Part shown: piece after piece, positions 26,195-35,620 of the stretch
Layout of the letters: each line of letters starts with the position of its first letter
Position numbering within the stretch: the first letter of the stretch is position 1
Assembly: GCA_047633055.1 (NCBI GenBank)
Contig: JBLIEI010000005.1
Span: 1 to 64,000 of the forward strand
DNA: 64,000 nucleotides
Reading direction: 5' to 3'
Source of the DNA: CALJFL01 sp047633055
Lineage (GTDB): Bacteria > Pseudomonadota > Gammaproteobacteria > Pseudomonadales > Halieaceae
Notes under the pieces: model-generated
Database searches by the model: none
The model's input: the letters and a program-made list of their open reading frames with translations, nothing else
Told to the model about the DNA's origin: nothing
Translations under genes and position numbers: made by a program

Positions 26195-26650
26195 CTAGAA
26201 GATCCCCATCTCCAAACCGGCAGCGAAGGCCTGCCCCATATCGCTGGCTTGGCTGAGAAAGTCACGCTGTAATTCTCCCCGAAATATCAGAGGTTCCGTC
26301 GCTACTGTAAACGGGATTCCCGAGAGAATACGTTCGGCCTGTTGTACCGCGCCCCGTCCATCATTACCCGCGCTAACTAGCAGCGCATAGGGCAATACCA
26401 GCGAATGTTTTATCGCCGGATAAAAGATTCGATCTAAAAAGTCTTTCATACCGCCGGCGAGACTACCTGAGTTTTCCGCCGTCACCAACAGCACTCCGCC
26501 GGCCCAGCACAGATCCTGCACACCTGCATCAATCGCACGACAGACTCGGGTTGTTGCCTGGGACTCCAAGTTTGCGCCATCACAAGCTGCGCGGGCCAGC
26601 TCGGAACAGCTGCCACTCTGGCTGTGATAAACGATCAACAAATTGCTCAT
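26195..26650 (-). CDS. Flavodoxin-like NAD(P)H oxidoreductase family protein
   Basis: About 151 residues from the ATG at 26648-26650. The N terminus MSNLLIVYHSQSGSCSELA is a flavodoxin-fold FMN loop (hydrophobic strand, then YHSQSG). LLVTAENSGSLAGGMKDFLDR near 75-95 is the second FMN-contacting loop of NADPH-dependent FMN reductase-like proteins. An upstream in-frame start would add 35 residues with no homologous look. The partner and substrate are unknown. It stands alone on the minus strand about 420 bases downstream of rlmL. Confidence 0.82.
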   Translation of the reverse strand: MSNLLIVYHSQSGSCSELARAACDGANLESQATTRVCRAIDAGVQDLCWAGGVLLVTAENSGSLAGGMKDFLDRIFYPAIKHSLVLPYALLVSAGNDGRGAVQQAERILSGIPFTVATEPLIFRGELQRDFLSQASDMGQAFAAGLEMGIF

Positions 26651-27069
26651 AAGCTGACAAGAATAAATTAAGTATGAACTTTGTGCCACACTTACCCCAA
26701 ATGAATAAAAAAAAGCTGAGTCAGGTGTCGCTATCCAAACACCCCCGTCATCCAAGCCTCACCTGTGGATAACTCTGGGGACAGCTTACAAGCTGACTGG
26801 CCGTGTTGAGCAATCCGCGGATTTTCTTAACCCGTACAAACGCCACCCCTCCCCTGCTAAATCCATTTATTTCAATGACTTAGATGTTTTTCTAAGCTCT
26901 ATTAGAGATGGCTATTTAGATAACGGTATAAATATAGGGTCTTTTGGGGAAATGTGGATAGAGTTGCGGCAGTAAGGTTGGTGACTCCTAACGGTAACCG
27001 GTATATAGCACAAAGGCGCAAGGTGCGGGCTCACTAGAAAAATATAACTCAAGTTATGTTTCAGTACTG
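26651..27069. other. Intergenic region downstream of rlmL with two DnaA-box-like sites
   Basis: A 419-base stretch without a credible gene. It contains TGTGGATAA at 26764-26772, a perfect match to the reverse complement of the DnaA consensus TTATCCACA, and TGTGGATAG at 26953-26961, with one mismatch. It is A/T-rich around 26860-26940. Two sites are too few for an origin. Confidence 0.4.
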
Positions 27070-29265
27070 CTACTTGTCGCGATGTTGAAGCAACCAGCAC
27101 TGGTGAATTTTCTGATTACGAGCGAAGTCAGGATCCAGAGTTTGTCGGCTAATATCATCACAATGAAACGACTCACCAATTTCAGGTGCTAGCTTGAACC
27201 CCCGCCGATTGGTCGAAAAATACAACCTACCATCAGGCGCTAGGCAGCTCATCGCAGCACAGACCAACTCGTATTGATCGCGCAGCACATCGAAGTCCCC
27301 TTCCATTGACTTGGAGTTTGAGAACGAAGGAGGATCCAACATGATCAGATCAAAGGTATCCTCACAGCTTTCCAGCCACTTCAGGCAGTCTGCCCGTATC
27401 AAGTGATTACGGTTTTCAGCGAGGCCATTGGCCGCAAGATTTTTGCGCAGCCAGCCCAGATACGTATTCGACATATCAACGCTGGTGGTTGAGCGGGCAT
27501 TGGCCAGCGCAACATGCACCGTAGCGGTCCCTGTATAGCAGAACAGATTGAGGAAATCTTTGCCTGCAGCCTCTGCCGCCAGGCGCATGCGGAGCGGCCT
27601 GTGATCAAGAAATAAACCGGTGTCCAGATAGTCATTCAGATTGATAAGGAAGTTGGCGCCACCCTCACTAACCTGCAACAATTCACCACGATCATCCTGC
27701 TTTTGATACTGTTCCTTGCCACGCTGCTGTCGGCGCTGTTTATAAACGATACGCTCAGTGGGAATGCCCAGTGCCTGAGGCAACGCGTCGGTGACCTCTT
27801 CCAGTCGTTTGGCGGCGGCCTCGGGATCGATCCCCTTCGGTGCCTGGTATTCCGCAACGTGGATATGATCGCCATAAACATCTACAGCGACGGAGTATTC
27901 AGGCATGTCCGCATCGTACAGCCGATAACAACTCACTTGCTCCCGCTTCAGCCAACTCGACAGGCGCTTACGATTCTTTTTAATCCGATTGGCGAACATA
28001 GTGGCGCCTGTGCTTAGCGCTGGGCCAGTCACCCTCTCCCCATCTGTTCTGGCAGATGGCTCCGGCTCGCCGGCAGGCCGACGCAGGGTATTGTTGTTTA
28101 AATCAAATAGCAGGAGGATCGACTCCATCGCACCATTGAACAAAGTGTAGCGTTTGTGGCTGCGTAATCCGGTGGCTTTCCCCAACTCTAGATCAGAAGT
28201 AAAAACTGCACCCTGCCAACCAGAAAATTGTATCGCCATCAATTCGCCAAGCTGACGATAGAGGTATTTCAAACTGGCCTTTTCGCCCAAGCGCTCACCG
28301 TAAGGGGGATTACAGATCAGCAGCCCATCTTCCAGCTCTGTATGCGTTGGTTTTACCAACTCAGACAATGACTTACACGATACTCTAACGATATCACTTA
28401 GATTCGCTTTAGCGATATTATCCTGCGCCTGACGGATGACTTTTGGGTCTGCATCATAGCCGCGAATCTCAGGCAACTGCCGAGACTTGCCTCGCTCTGC
28501 TCTGCCCTGGGCATCGGCCTTAATAGCCTGCCATTGCTGCGGATTGTGCCCCTGCCAGCACTCAAATCCAAAACGCGCACGATTAAGGCCGGGCGCTACA
28601 TCGGCAATCATCAGCGCGCCTTCCAAAAGCAGGGTCCCAGAGCCACACATTGGGTCAATAAGAGCCCCTCCCCTGGCCGCGATACCTGGCCAGTCGGCTC
28701 GCAGCAGCAAAGCGGCGGCCAGGTTTTCCTTGAGCGGCGCCGCGCCAGTCTTCAAACGATAGCCACGGCGGTGCAAACTGCCGCCGGAAAAATCCAGCGA
28801 AACATGGAGCTTCGATTTGAGCAGACGCAGATTCAGCCGTATATCCGGATTCTTCCGCTCTACAGACGGCCGTTTGCCACCGTTATCGACAAACCAGTCA
28901 ACTATTGCGTCCTTACTCTTCTGGGCGCCGAATTGGGTGTTTCTAATTTCGTCGTTCTGGCCGCTAAAATCGATGGCAATGGTGTTGTCGGCGGTGAACA
29001 CATTGTCCCACGAAATCTGGCGGAGGCCGTCGTATAAGTTCTGTGCGTCCTCTACCTCCAACTGGGCAATTGGCATCAACACGCGATTGGCAAGACGCGA
29101 CCAGAGACAGACTCGGTAGGCCACAGCCAGGGGCGATGAAAAATAGACGCCGGCGACGGTCTCGCGGATATTATCGCTACCCAGCGTTTGGATTTCTTGC
29201 GCCAAAAGGGATTCTAACCCTTTTGGGCAAGCCGCGAACCACTGGGGCTGCTGCTGATCAGACAC
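27070..29265 (-). CDS. rlmL: Bifunctional 23S rRNA methyltransferase RlmKL
   Basis: A 731-residue fusion of the two methyltransferases that modify G2445 (N2, RlmL) and G2069 (N7, RlmK) of 23S rRNA. The N-terminal THUMP domain spans about 45-160. The RlmL domain has the SAM loop DPMCGSGTLLLEGALM (204-219) and the catalytic NPPYGERLG (319-327). The RlmK domain has NLFCYTGTATVHVA (573-586) and LDPPSFSNSK (643-652). Length is close to the E. coli protein (702 aa). It lies 8 bases downstream of an XRE-type regulator on the same strand. Confidence 0.96.
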   Translation of the reverse strand: MSDQQQPQWFAACPKGLESLLAQEIQTLGSDNIRETVAGVYFSSPLAVAYRVCLWSRLANRVLMPIAQLEVEDAQNLYDGLRQISWDNVFTADNTIAIDFSGQNDEIRNTQFGAQKSKDAIVDWFVDNGGKRPSVERKNPDIRLNLRLLKSKLHVSLDFSGGSLHRRGYRLKTGAAPLKENLAAALLLRADWPGIAARGGALIDPMCGSGTLLLEGALMIADVAPGLNRARFGFECWQGHNPQQWQAIKADAQGRAERGKSRQLPEIRGYDADPKVIRQAQDNIAKANLSDIVRVSCKSLSELVKPTHTELEDGLLICNPPYGERLGEKASLKYLYRQLGELMAIQFSGWQGAVFTSDLELGKATGLRSHKRYTLFNGAMESILLLFDLNNNTLRRPAGEPEPSARTDGERVTGPALSTGATMFANRIKKNRKRLSSWLKREQVSCYRLYDADMPEYSVAVDVYGDHIHVAEYQAPKGIDPEAAAKRLEEVTDALPQALGIPTERIVYKQRRQQRGKEQYQKQDDRGELLQVSEGGANFLINLNDYLDTGLFLDHRPLRMRLAAEAAGKDFLNLFCYTGTATVHVALANARSTTSVDMSNTYLGWLRKNLAANGLAENRNHLIRADCLKWLESCEDTFDLIMLDPPSFSNSKSMEGDFDVLRDQYELVCAAMSCLAPDGRLYFSTNRRGFKLAPEIGESFHCDDISRQTLDPDFARNQKIHQCWLLQHRDK

Positions 29266-29273
29266 GTTTTACC

Positions 29274-29969
29274 TCAGGACTTGTTGGGGGCGGGGGCTTT
29301 TCGTTTCTTGGGAGGAGACTTGGCCGCAGGCTTTAATCGCCGCTTACCAGGGGTTTTCTTGCTGGCGGCTTTCTCCTTCTCCATGACCTCAATGACGAGG
29401 TTAGTAGAGCTTTGCATATAATCGATAAATCTATCGTGCGCGTCATCGCTCAAAGCGCGCAAAAAATCATGCTGCCGATAGATATTCAAAAATCGGCGCT
29501 CGCGTTCAAAGTTCTTTGGCAGGGCCATGACGCCCCACTGCTCTAGAGCGCGCTCTAGCTGTGGATTATAGGTACGCATGAACTTAATCAGAAATGGAAC
29601 GGGATCGTGCCGTGCCAACAGGGCTGTCGCCCGCAACATTGTCTCCAGCGGTAAAATAGTTTCGCCACTTTCAACATTCTCAAGAATCGATTTATCTGCC
29701 ATGCCGAGACTATCAGAGAGATCCTTGAGCGATATGCCCGCAGTCTCCCTAGCGTCTCGAAGGAAATGACCGGCATCGGCCATAGCCTCCAGGCGCTCGG
29801 GCTCGAACGTATTCATGAGGGTATTGCGAATCCAGGTCTCTCCGAACATCGCTGACATAGTCGCGGTAGTGCGGGCCAACTCGAGCGTTCCACCTGCTAC
29901 CTGTCCGGTGAGTTTACGCAACGCATTAAACAAAGATTCCTGTTCTTTACTGCCATCTTCTTTATTCAT
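29274..29969 (-). CDS. XRE-type helix-turn-helix regulator with Lys/Pro-rich tail
   Basis: About 231 residues from the ATG at 29967-29969. A longer frame to 30023 adds 18 residues. The helix-turn-helix is at about 70-100 (AGISLKDLSDSLGMADKSIL) and is followed by a helical domain. The last roughly 30 residues are Lys/Pro/Ala-rich (KKTPGKRRLKPAAKSPPKKR), resembling histone H1-like or AlgP-like tails that bind DNA without sequence specificity. It precedes rlmL by 8 bases, so the two are probably cotranscribed. The target genes are unknown. Confidence 0.82.
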   Translation of the reverse strand: MNKEDGSKEQESLFNALRKLTGQVAGGTLELARTTATMSAMFGETWIRNTLMNTFEPERLEAMADAGHFLRDARETAGISLKDLSDSLGMADKSILENVESGETILPLETMLRATALLARHDPVPFLIKFMRTYNPQLERALEQWGVMALPKNFERERRFLNIYRQHDFLRALSDDAHDRFIDYMQSSTNLVIEVMEKEKAASKKTPGKRRLKPAAKSPPKKRKAPAPNKS

Positions 29970-30053
29970 TGAGACAGCATAGCGCAACCCGGGCCGAAAA
30001 CAGAGCATTCGCTGCAAGTGCAAGTCTTTGGCCTACAAACACCGTCTAAGCTA

Positions 30054-31178
30054 TTATCGGGCAGGAAGTCCGGTTTCCAACGCGAATATTTCGCGAAGGA
30101 TGTCGCGCCACTCAGAGTATTGTGTCTCCAGAGTGCCATTTAGTCGAAACACCTTACCACTGGCTTCCAGGACGGTTGGAGCCACCTCATTGTCAAAACC
30201 CACCGCCAATTCATACAAGTCCTGCTGCTGAATTTTGGTCCACTTAAAGGCGTTATAGGTTTGTTGCATGGCTGGAAATGTACCGCGCCTTCCCTGACTT
30301 TCGCGAGTCGACAGGCGGCGCTGATAATCTTCTTTATAGATGGCCTGCTCACGCCCGTACTGTCGCCAAAGGTCATAAGTGGGCCCCATCTCCTGAGATA
30401 GCTTTAGGTATTGCTCGTCCACCGTATCAATGAATAAATATTCCTGATTGAGAATTCGTTGAACTCGACTCATCATAGGATCACCGTCGGCCGGTAAACG
30501 ATTGGCCGTTAGCAAACCCTGCTCATCACGACTCAAATAGCCGGCAAAAACTTCGGGAGAAAGCGATTCCGCATAACGCAATTCAGCGATTACGGGTATA
30601 TGCCGCAGAGACTCGATAGCCAATGTATCGCGGGCAGCGAGTAAATCATTGGCAATCTGAAAATAGATATCCTGATAGGGATCACCTCCTACAGGCACTG
30701 GATAATCGGATTCCAGTGATTCGTCGAGATACATTTTATCGAGCCATACACGGCCTGTGGCATCAACCGCCCTGACTTGCAATGCCAACCTTAAGCCGTC
30801 GGAATACTCGATGCGCCCGGTGATCAGCAGTACGGTGGTGTCATTAGGCTCGGGCAAAACCCGCACCGGGCCCCAGCCATTAGCGTCGACCAAGGCATCG
30901 CGCAGTAATGCTGGCATATACTTCGCCTCGGCTTCCCTAATTTCGGGAAAGATAGCCAGCTTGCTATGTGTGGACGCGTCTTCTGGAATGCCTGGGTCAA
31001 AAATAGCGACACCGACATCAAGCAAAGGCATTGTACTGCTGTATTGCGAAATCTTGAGATTGACCCTGCCCACAGGGCTGGGCCAGGCTGCCGATCCGGT
31101 GATTACATCGGGCTCAGGAGCAACTCTGGGGCCAGTACTGCAGGCAACCACTAAGGCAGCCAGCAACATAACAAGCAT
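30054..31178 (-). CDS. Uncharacterised lipoprotein
   Basis: A 374-residue lipoprotein precursor from the ATG at 31176-31178. A GTG nine codons upstream would run into the upstream gene. The signal peptide MLVMLLAALVVACSTG has the lipobox VVAC. The N-terminal half (about 60-200) looks like a beta-rich envelope domain (LPEPNDTTVLLITGRIEYSDGL). The C-terminal half is helical and rich in Gln, Tyr and Arg. I do not recognise the family. It starts 5 bases after the end of another lipoprotein gene, so they form a two-gene operon of likely envelope partners. Confidence 0.8.
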   Translation of the reverse strand: MLVMLLAALVVACSTGPRVAPEPDVITGSAAWPSPVGRVNLKISQYSSTMPLLDVGVAIFDPGIPEDASTHSKLAIFPEIREAEAKYMPALLRDALVDANGWGPVRVLPEPNDTTVLLITGRIEYSDGLRLALQVRAVDATGRVWLDKMYLDESLESDYPVPVGGDPYQDIYFQIANDLLAARDTLAIESLRHIPVIAELRYAESLSPEVFAGYLSRDEQGLLTANRLPADGDPMMSRVQRILNQEYLFIDTVDEQYLKLSQEMGPTYDLWRQYGREQAIYKEDYQRRLSTRESQGRRGTFPAMQQTYNAFKWTKIQQQDLYELAVGFDNEVAPTVLEASGKVFRLNGTLETQYSEWRDILREIFALETGLPAR

Positions 31179-31183
31179 ACCCC

Positions 31184-31894
31184 TCACTTGGCCTCCGTGG
31201 TACACACACGGCCTTTGGTCAGAGTCACCTCACAGGTGAAGCCACTCTCACCTGATTCGAATTTCCGATAGACGCGGTTGAGCGTGAACGGTGTCGAGAC
31301 ACGATCCGACAACACAGTCGTCGCTATACTCATCTGGCCACCTTCCGGACTGCGGGTCAGTACGTGTTGAATACTCAAACCTTCCGGCAGCAAAATGCGA
31401 AATAACAGTTGATGTCCCACCCAGCCACAGGTTTCGGTACCCAGCGAATTTTCTACTACCTGCTGCTTACCTTCAAAAAACTCACAGGTAAGGGCAAAGT
31501 TCTCTTCCCTCTTTACGCGGATATCGTTCTCACTCTGGTCGATTTCGAGTAGCTGCGCCTGCGTTATCAAGTCCGCCATTTGAGCAAGTCCCATGACAGA
31601 GGCGCCTGTATTGTTGTTGCCAACAGCGATGGAACCACCAGCACGCTCATTACCACCGTTCTGGGAGCGTCGCTCGGCCCGACGACGCAGCTCGCGCACC
31701 ATGGCGTTCAGCCGGGTCTGAATGTTTTCGCTTTTGCTATAGTCCAGCTCCCAGTTACCTGCGAAGTCGACCATATTGACATCATCGAATGGAATGGGTT
31801 GAACTTTCCTAGGCTTATCACCTGCACAACCGGATATGATCAGGGTTAGGATGATAAAAGCTGTGATTTGAATTGTTGTCAGAAAATTAAGCAT
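31184..31894 (-). CDS. Uncharacterised lipoprotein, partner of downstream lipoprotein
   Basis: A 236-residue precursor with a signal peptide ending in the lipobox ISGC (Cys23) and a mature chain starting AGDKPRKVQP. VDFAGNWELDYSKSENIQTR near 43-62 resembles the opening strand of lipocalin- or META-like small beta-barrels. An Arg-rich helical segment and Gly/Asn linker (70-100) follow. Cys136, Cys150, Cys224 and Cys231 in the mature part could form disulfides. No family recognised. It is the first gene of a two-lipoprotein operon. Confidence 0.78.
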   Translation of the reverse strand: MLNFLTTIQITAFIILTLIISGCAGDKPRKVQPIPFDDVNMVDFAGNWELDYSKSENIQTRLNAMVRELRRRAERRSQNGGNERAGGSIAVGNNNTGASVMGLAQMADLITQAQLLEIDQSENDIRVKREENFALTCEFFEGKQQVVENSLGTETCGWVGHQLLFRILLPEGLSIQHVLTRSPEGGQMSIATTVLSDRVSTPFTLNRVYRKFESGESGFTCEVTLTKGRVCTTEAK

Positions 31895-31938
31895 CTAAAT
31901 TATCAACGTAACTTACTCTTGTCAGAACACCTACGGCA

Positions 31939-32907
31939 TTACTCATTAATCATGGACCGGACTTGCCGGGATACCTCACGCTGCGCCCAGACTTCAAGGC
32001 CCTGAGCATTGAGCTTGGCGTCCATCGCCAAGGCTGCCCGAAACACCTCGACGCCTCCCGGCGGCTGCAGTGGCTCCATGAAACTCAGAATGCACTGCGC
32101 TACTGCACTTTCCATTCCTTTGGGGTCACCCCTGTGTTGCGGAGCAAGCTCCCGAAACGATTCTATTTGCTTACACAGCAGATCTGCAAGAACACTTTCA
32201 TAGGGTAGCGCCCCGTAATGGGTTAAGTAGATATGCAGAGGCTGGTAACTCGCGAGCAAATTGACAGATTCAATGTAGAGGTCTGGATTGAATTGTGTCG
32301 GCGTGGTCGCAGGGATCACAAAGTTGCCTTTTTCAAAACGCAGTGATGCGTAGCTAATACCGAACATATCACCGCTAAACCAGCTCTGGCTCAGCAGATC
32401 CCAGACGCAAAAATGATGATCCGCATGTCCGCGCGTATGGCGAATTTCTAGTGCTGACTTTCCGAGTAAAACAACAGATTTATCCTCCATACGGGTAACA
32501 CGATCCGCTGGCACTGGTGTAATCTCCCCATAGAGCTCACGGAAAGATTGCTCTCCATAAACTTCGATCGAACTTGATACCAGTCGCTCCGGGTCTATCA
32601 AATGTTGTGCGCCCTTGGGATGCACCAGCATTTGGGCTGACTGATAGTGGGCCATGAGAGTCCCTGCACCACCGGCGTGATCCAGATGCACATGGGTTGG
32701 AATTACATATCGTAATTGCTGATCCGGGATGCCCTTATCAGCAAAACATTGCAGTAAAAGTTCCAGGCTGCGTGAGGTGCCGGTTTCGATTACCGCAAAT
32801 TCGCCTTCACGCTCTAGCAGATAGAAGCAGGCTATACCGGGCGCGAAATAATCGGCGTCTATGCAGGTTACGCCGAAACCTAAATCATGCCACTTTGCGG
32901 CTGCCAT
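31939..32907 (-). CDS. MBL-fold metallo-hydrolase
   Basis: A 322-residue metallo-beta-lactamase-fold protein. The metal site motif THVHLDHAGG is at 71-80, with the downstream histidine in IRHTRGHADHHFCVWD and the bridging aspartate in SGDMFG. An extra C-terminal helical region (about 230-322) follows the fold. Substrate is unknown. Its place beside two acyl-CoA dehydrogenases suggests a thioesterase- or lactone-type role in a catabolic route, but that is inference. Confidence 0.88.
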   Translation of the reverse strand: MAAAKWHDLGFGVTCIDADYFAPGIACFYLLEREGEFAVIETGTSRSLELLLQCFADKGIPDQQLRYVIPTHVHLDHAGGAGTLMAHYQSAQMLVHPKGAQHLIDPERLVSSSIEVYGEQSFRELYGEITPVPADRVTRMEDKSVVLLGKSALEIRHTRGHADHHFCVWDLLSQSWFSGDMFGISYASLRFEKGNFVIPATTPTQFNPDLYIESVNLLASYQPLHIYLTHYGALPYESVLADLLCKQIESFRELAPQHRGDPKGMESAVAQCILSFMEPLQPPGGVEVFRAALAMDAKLNAQGLEVWAQREVSRQVRSMINE

Positions 32908-32989
32908 CGACCTCTCTCACAAAAAATAATTGAACGCGCGAGATGCTCCCACATTTGGGCCGCTCACGGCAAGGGTGCAGGCAGAAGAT

Positions 32990-34123
32990 TCAGTCGAATA
33001 GAGCCTCACCTTTGGCCAACCTGGCGCCCAGGTCAGCCAGCTGGCTTGCACTGCCTCCCAATAGCATTTCGTTAGAACGCAGCCACAAACAATATCGCCA
33101 CAGCGGATAATCACGATCAATACCCGTTCCCCCATGCACATGCTGGCACGCATAGCTCACGCGATGGCCGCAGTCTCCGGCCCAAATTTTGGCGATTTGC
33201 AGTTCAGTTTGTGCATCCCGACCTGCTGCCAGCAAAGACACCGCCTGATAACTTGTCAGGCGCAGACACTCAATGTCTATATAACAGTCTGCCAGACGGT
33301 GGCCCACCGCTTGAAACGTCGCCACCGGCACGCCAAACTGCTTGCGTTCAGAGGTGTAGCTAGCGGCCATACGCATGGCAGCTTCAGCAGCGCCTAGCTG
33401 ATGGACGCATACTGCCGCTGTCGTCCGCTGGGCCAACCATTCCATGAGAATGGCGCCACCCGAAGCAAGTACAATATCCACATCGTCAATCACTACGTCT
33501 TGCAGGATCATTTTGCACTGGGGCTCAAACGTGGTTGCCTGCATTGGCACCAGAGTGACTCCTTCACGCTTCGGATCAACCAGCACCACCGCAACATCAC
33601 CTTCACAGGACAAGGCCAATAAGACCCGGTCGGCCTGAGCGGCAAAAGGCACCGCAGTTTTCGAACCGCTAACCGTCATACCAGCGGCGGTAACCAAGCC
33701 CGTGCATGAAGTGGCCACAATAGAACTATCGAGAAGTGATTCAAACAGTGCTGCGGTGAGCAGCCGCTCGCCACTTATGGCCCCGGGTAAGTAGCGCTGC
33801 TGTAACTTATCCGGCGCAAATTGCTGCAAAGCCAACATCGCACTGACGCAATGGGGAATGGCTGGTGTGGGTGCGATTACTCTACCCAGCTCTTCGATAA
33901 ACAGGGCCAGTTCGGTGAAACCGAAACCCATACCACCATGATTTTCAGACACAGCCACACCTGGCAGGCCAGCAGTCAGCAAGTGCTGCCACAGTGACTG
34001 ATCATAGCGCTCTGATTGATATTCGTCGTAGACCGCCAGAGACTCTGGACTCACCTGCTCGCCGAGAATGCGATGGGCCAGCTCTTTGACCTCACGTTGG
34101 TTGTCTGAAAATCCGAAGTCCAT
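32990..34123 (-). CDS. Acyl-CoA dehydrogenase family protein (smaller subunit)
   Basis: A 377-residue acyl-CoA dehydrogenase fold protein: N-terminal helical domain, beta domain (residues about 125-225) and C-terminal helical domain with QFGVPVATFQAVGHRLADCYID and QHVHGGTGIDRDYPLWRYCL. It lacks the NEIQR motif near the C terminus found in its neighbour. The pair with a gap of 14 bases and similar size resembles heteromeric FadE pairs of steroid or branched-chain catabolism, in which only one subunit carries the full active site. Substrate is unknown. Confidence 0.88.
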   Translation of the reverse strand: MDFGFSDNQREVKELAHRILGEQVSPESLAVYDEYQSERYDQSLWQHLLTAGLPGVAVSENHGGMGFGFTELALFIEELGRVIAPTPAIPHCVSAMLALQQFAPDKLQQRYLPGAISGERLLTAALFESLLDSSIVATSCTGLVTAAGMTVSGSKTAVPFAAQADRVLLALSCEGDVAVVLVDPKREGVTLVPMQATTFEPQCKMILQDVVIDDVDIVLASGGAILMEWLAQRTTAAVCVHQLGAAEAAMRMAASYTSERKQFGVPVATFQAVGHRLADCYIDIECLRLTSYQAVSLLAAGRDAQTELQIAKIWAGDCGHRVSYACQHVHGGTGIDRDYPLWRYCLWLRSNEMLLGGSASQLADLGARLAKGEALFD

Positions 34124-34137
34124 CGCTTATTCCCCCT

Positions 34138-35325
34138 CTACCGACTGGCCCGGGGCATCCACAAACCCGCCGCCGAGATAATGTCTCGCTGAATTTCATT
34201 AGTACCGCCGCCAAAGGTTATGATTGAAGCAGTTCGATATAAGCGCTCAATCCGGCCAGCCTCTACTGCGACATCTTCACTGCCCGCACGAAACAGCGCA
34301 GCTTGCCCCATCACTTCCCCCAGGGAGCGGAAGATGCGGACAAACGCTTCCGAACCATAGACCTTAGCAGCTGATGCGTCAGCCATGGCCAGCGTGTTTT
34401 CAGTCATTGCCCAGGATTGCTTGTATACGATTAATTTCATGCACTCGATGTCAGCTCGACACCGCGCCAGATTTTGTTGCACCCAGCCCTGATCAACCAC
34501 CCGCCCGCCACCGGGCAGTGCGGTATTGCAAGCCCAGCGGGTTATTTGGTTGAACAGTTGTGACACCGGGCCAAAATTAATGAGGCTGACGCGCTCGCGA
34601 TTCAGCTGGCCGGTAATCAACTTCCAGCCTCCGTTGACTTCTCCTACACGCATGTCATCACTGACCCGAATGTTGTCGTAATAGGTGGCATTAGTGCGCA
34701 CACCACCCAGGGTATGCACGGGAGTACAACTCCACCCCGGGTCAGAGTTGGGTACCAAAAACAATGTGATCCCCTTATGCTTCTTCGCAGCTTCTGTATC
34801 CGTGCGCACCGCCAACCACGTGTAGTCGCAAAAATGCGCCAGAGACGTCCACATTTTTTGACCATTGATGAGCCAATGGTCACCGTCGCGTACTGCGGTG
34901 GTTTTCAGGTTCGCCAGATCGGTGCCCGCATCAAGTTCTGAATAACCGATGGCAATCAAACACTCCCCTGCCAGTATTTTCGGCACGATCATCTGCTGCA
35001 GAGAATCACTGGCATGTTCGGCCAACATAGGACCGACCGACTCGGTGGTCAAAAATGGAAACGGATAGCCTGCGCGCATAACTTCTTCGACGAAAATGAA
35101 TTGCTCCAACGGAGTCATCTCCCGGCCGCCCCAGGCTTTCGGCCAACCCAGCCCAATCCAGCCATCTTTACCTATCTGGCGCAGAGCTGCGCGCCATAGC
35201 GGACCACCGCCCTCCCCCAGATCTCGCTCACACTCAGCACTGAGCTCCGGGGTCATCAAATCGGCGAAATAGACGCGCAGCTCATCCCTCAGGGCGAGTT
35301 GCTCGAGCGTAAACTGGATGTTCAT
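34138..35325 (-). CDS. Acyl-CoA dehydrogenase family protein (larger subunit)
   Basis: A 395-residue acyl-CoA dehydrogenase. Diagnostic stretches are GYSELDAGTDLANLKTTA, INGQKMWTSLAHFCDYTWLA, and near the C terminus GGTNEIQRDIISAAGL, which carries FAD-contacting residues. It is the first gene of a three-gene minus-strand operon with the smaller dehydrogenase and the MBL hydrolase. A divergent luciferase-like monooxygenase starts about 295 bases away. Confidence 0.9.
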   Translation of the reverse strand: MNIQFTLEQLALRDELRVYFADLMTPELSAECERDLGEGGGPLWRAALRQIGKDGWIGLGWPKAWGGREMTPLEQFIFVEEVMRAGYPFPFLTTESVGPMLAEHASDSLQQMIVPKILAGECLIAIGYSELDAGTDLANLKTTAVRDGDHWLINGQKMWTSLAHFCDYTWLAVRTDTEAAKKHKGITLFLVPNSDPGWSCTPVHTLGGVRTNATYYDNIRVSDDMRVGEVNGGWKLITGQLNRERVSLINFGPVSQLFNQITRWACNTALPGGGRVVDQGWVQQNLARCRADIECMKLIVYKQSWAMTENTLAMADASAAKVYGSEAFVRIFRSLGEVMGQAALFRAGSEDVAVEAGRIERLYRTASIITFGGGTNEIQRDIISAAGLWMPRASR

Positions 35326-35399
35326 GGTGGCTCCACTCGTTGGTATTCATCGATAGTCAAAATGCTAACCGTTGTAGCGTTTTTAGGGAAGCAAAGGGG

Positions 35400-35533
35400 C
35401 AGGCCATTTTTTGTGACTAATTAGTTCAGGCGTGACGGTATGTAATCAGACCTTAGTAACGTGACGAGGTAATGGCTGGTAGTTCTATTAATTGAACGGA
35501 GGGGCTGGATATCAGCTTTCAGGCCATTTTTTT
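35400..35533 (+). repeat. Pair of 13-bp direct repeats in the divergent intergenic region
   Basis: CAGGCCATTTTTT occurs at 35400-35412 and again at 35520-35532, exactly 120 bases apart, between the acyl-CoA dehydrogenase and luciferase-like genes. They could be operator copies for a shared regulator or chance repeats containing a poly-T run. Confidence 0.35.
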
Positions 35534-35620
35534 ATGGCGGGCGTGAAACGGATGAATCAGTATCAAAGGTGACTATCAGGCCTAAGCCAACCCCAACCAA
35601 TCCGCCTACGAGTGCTCGTC

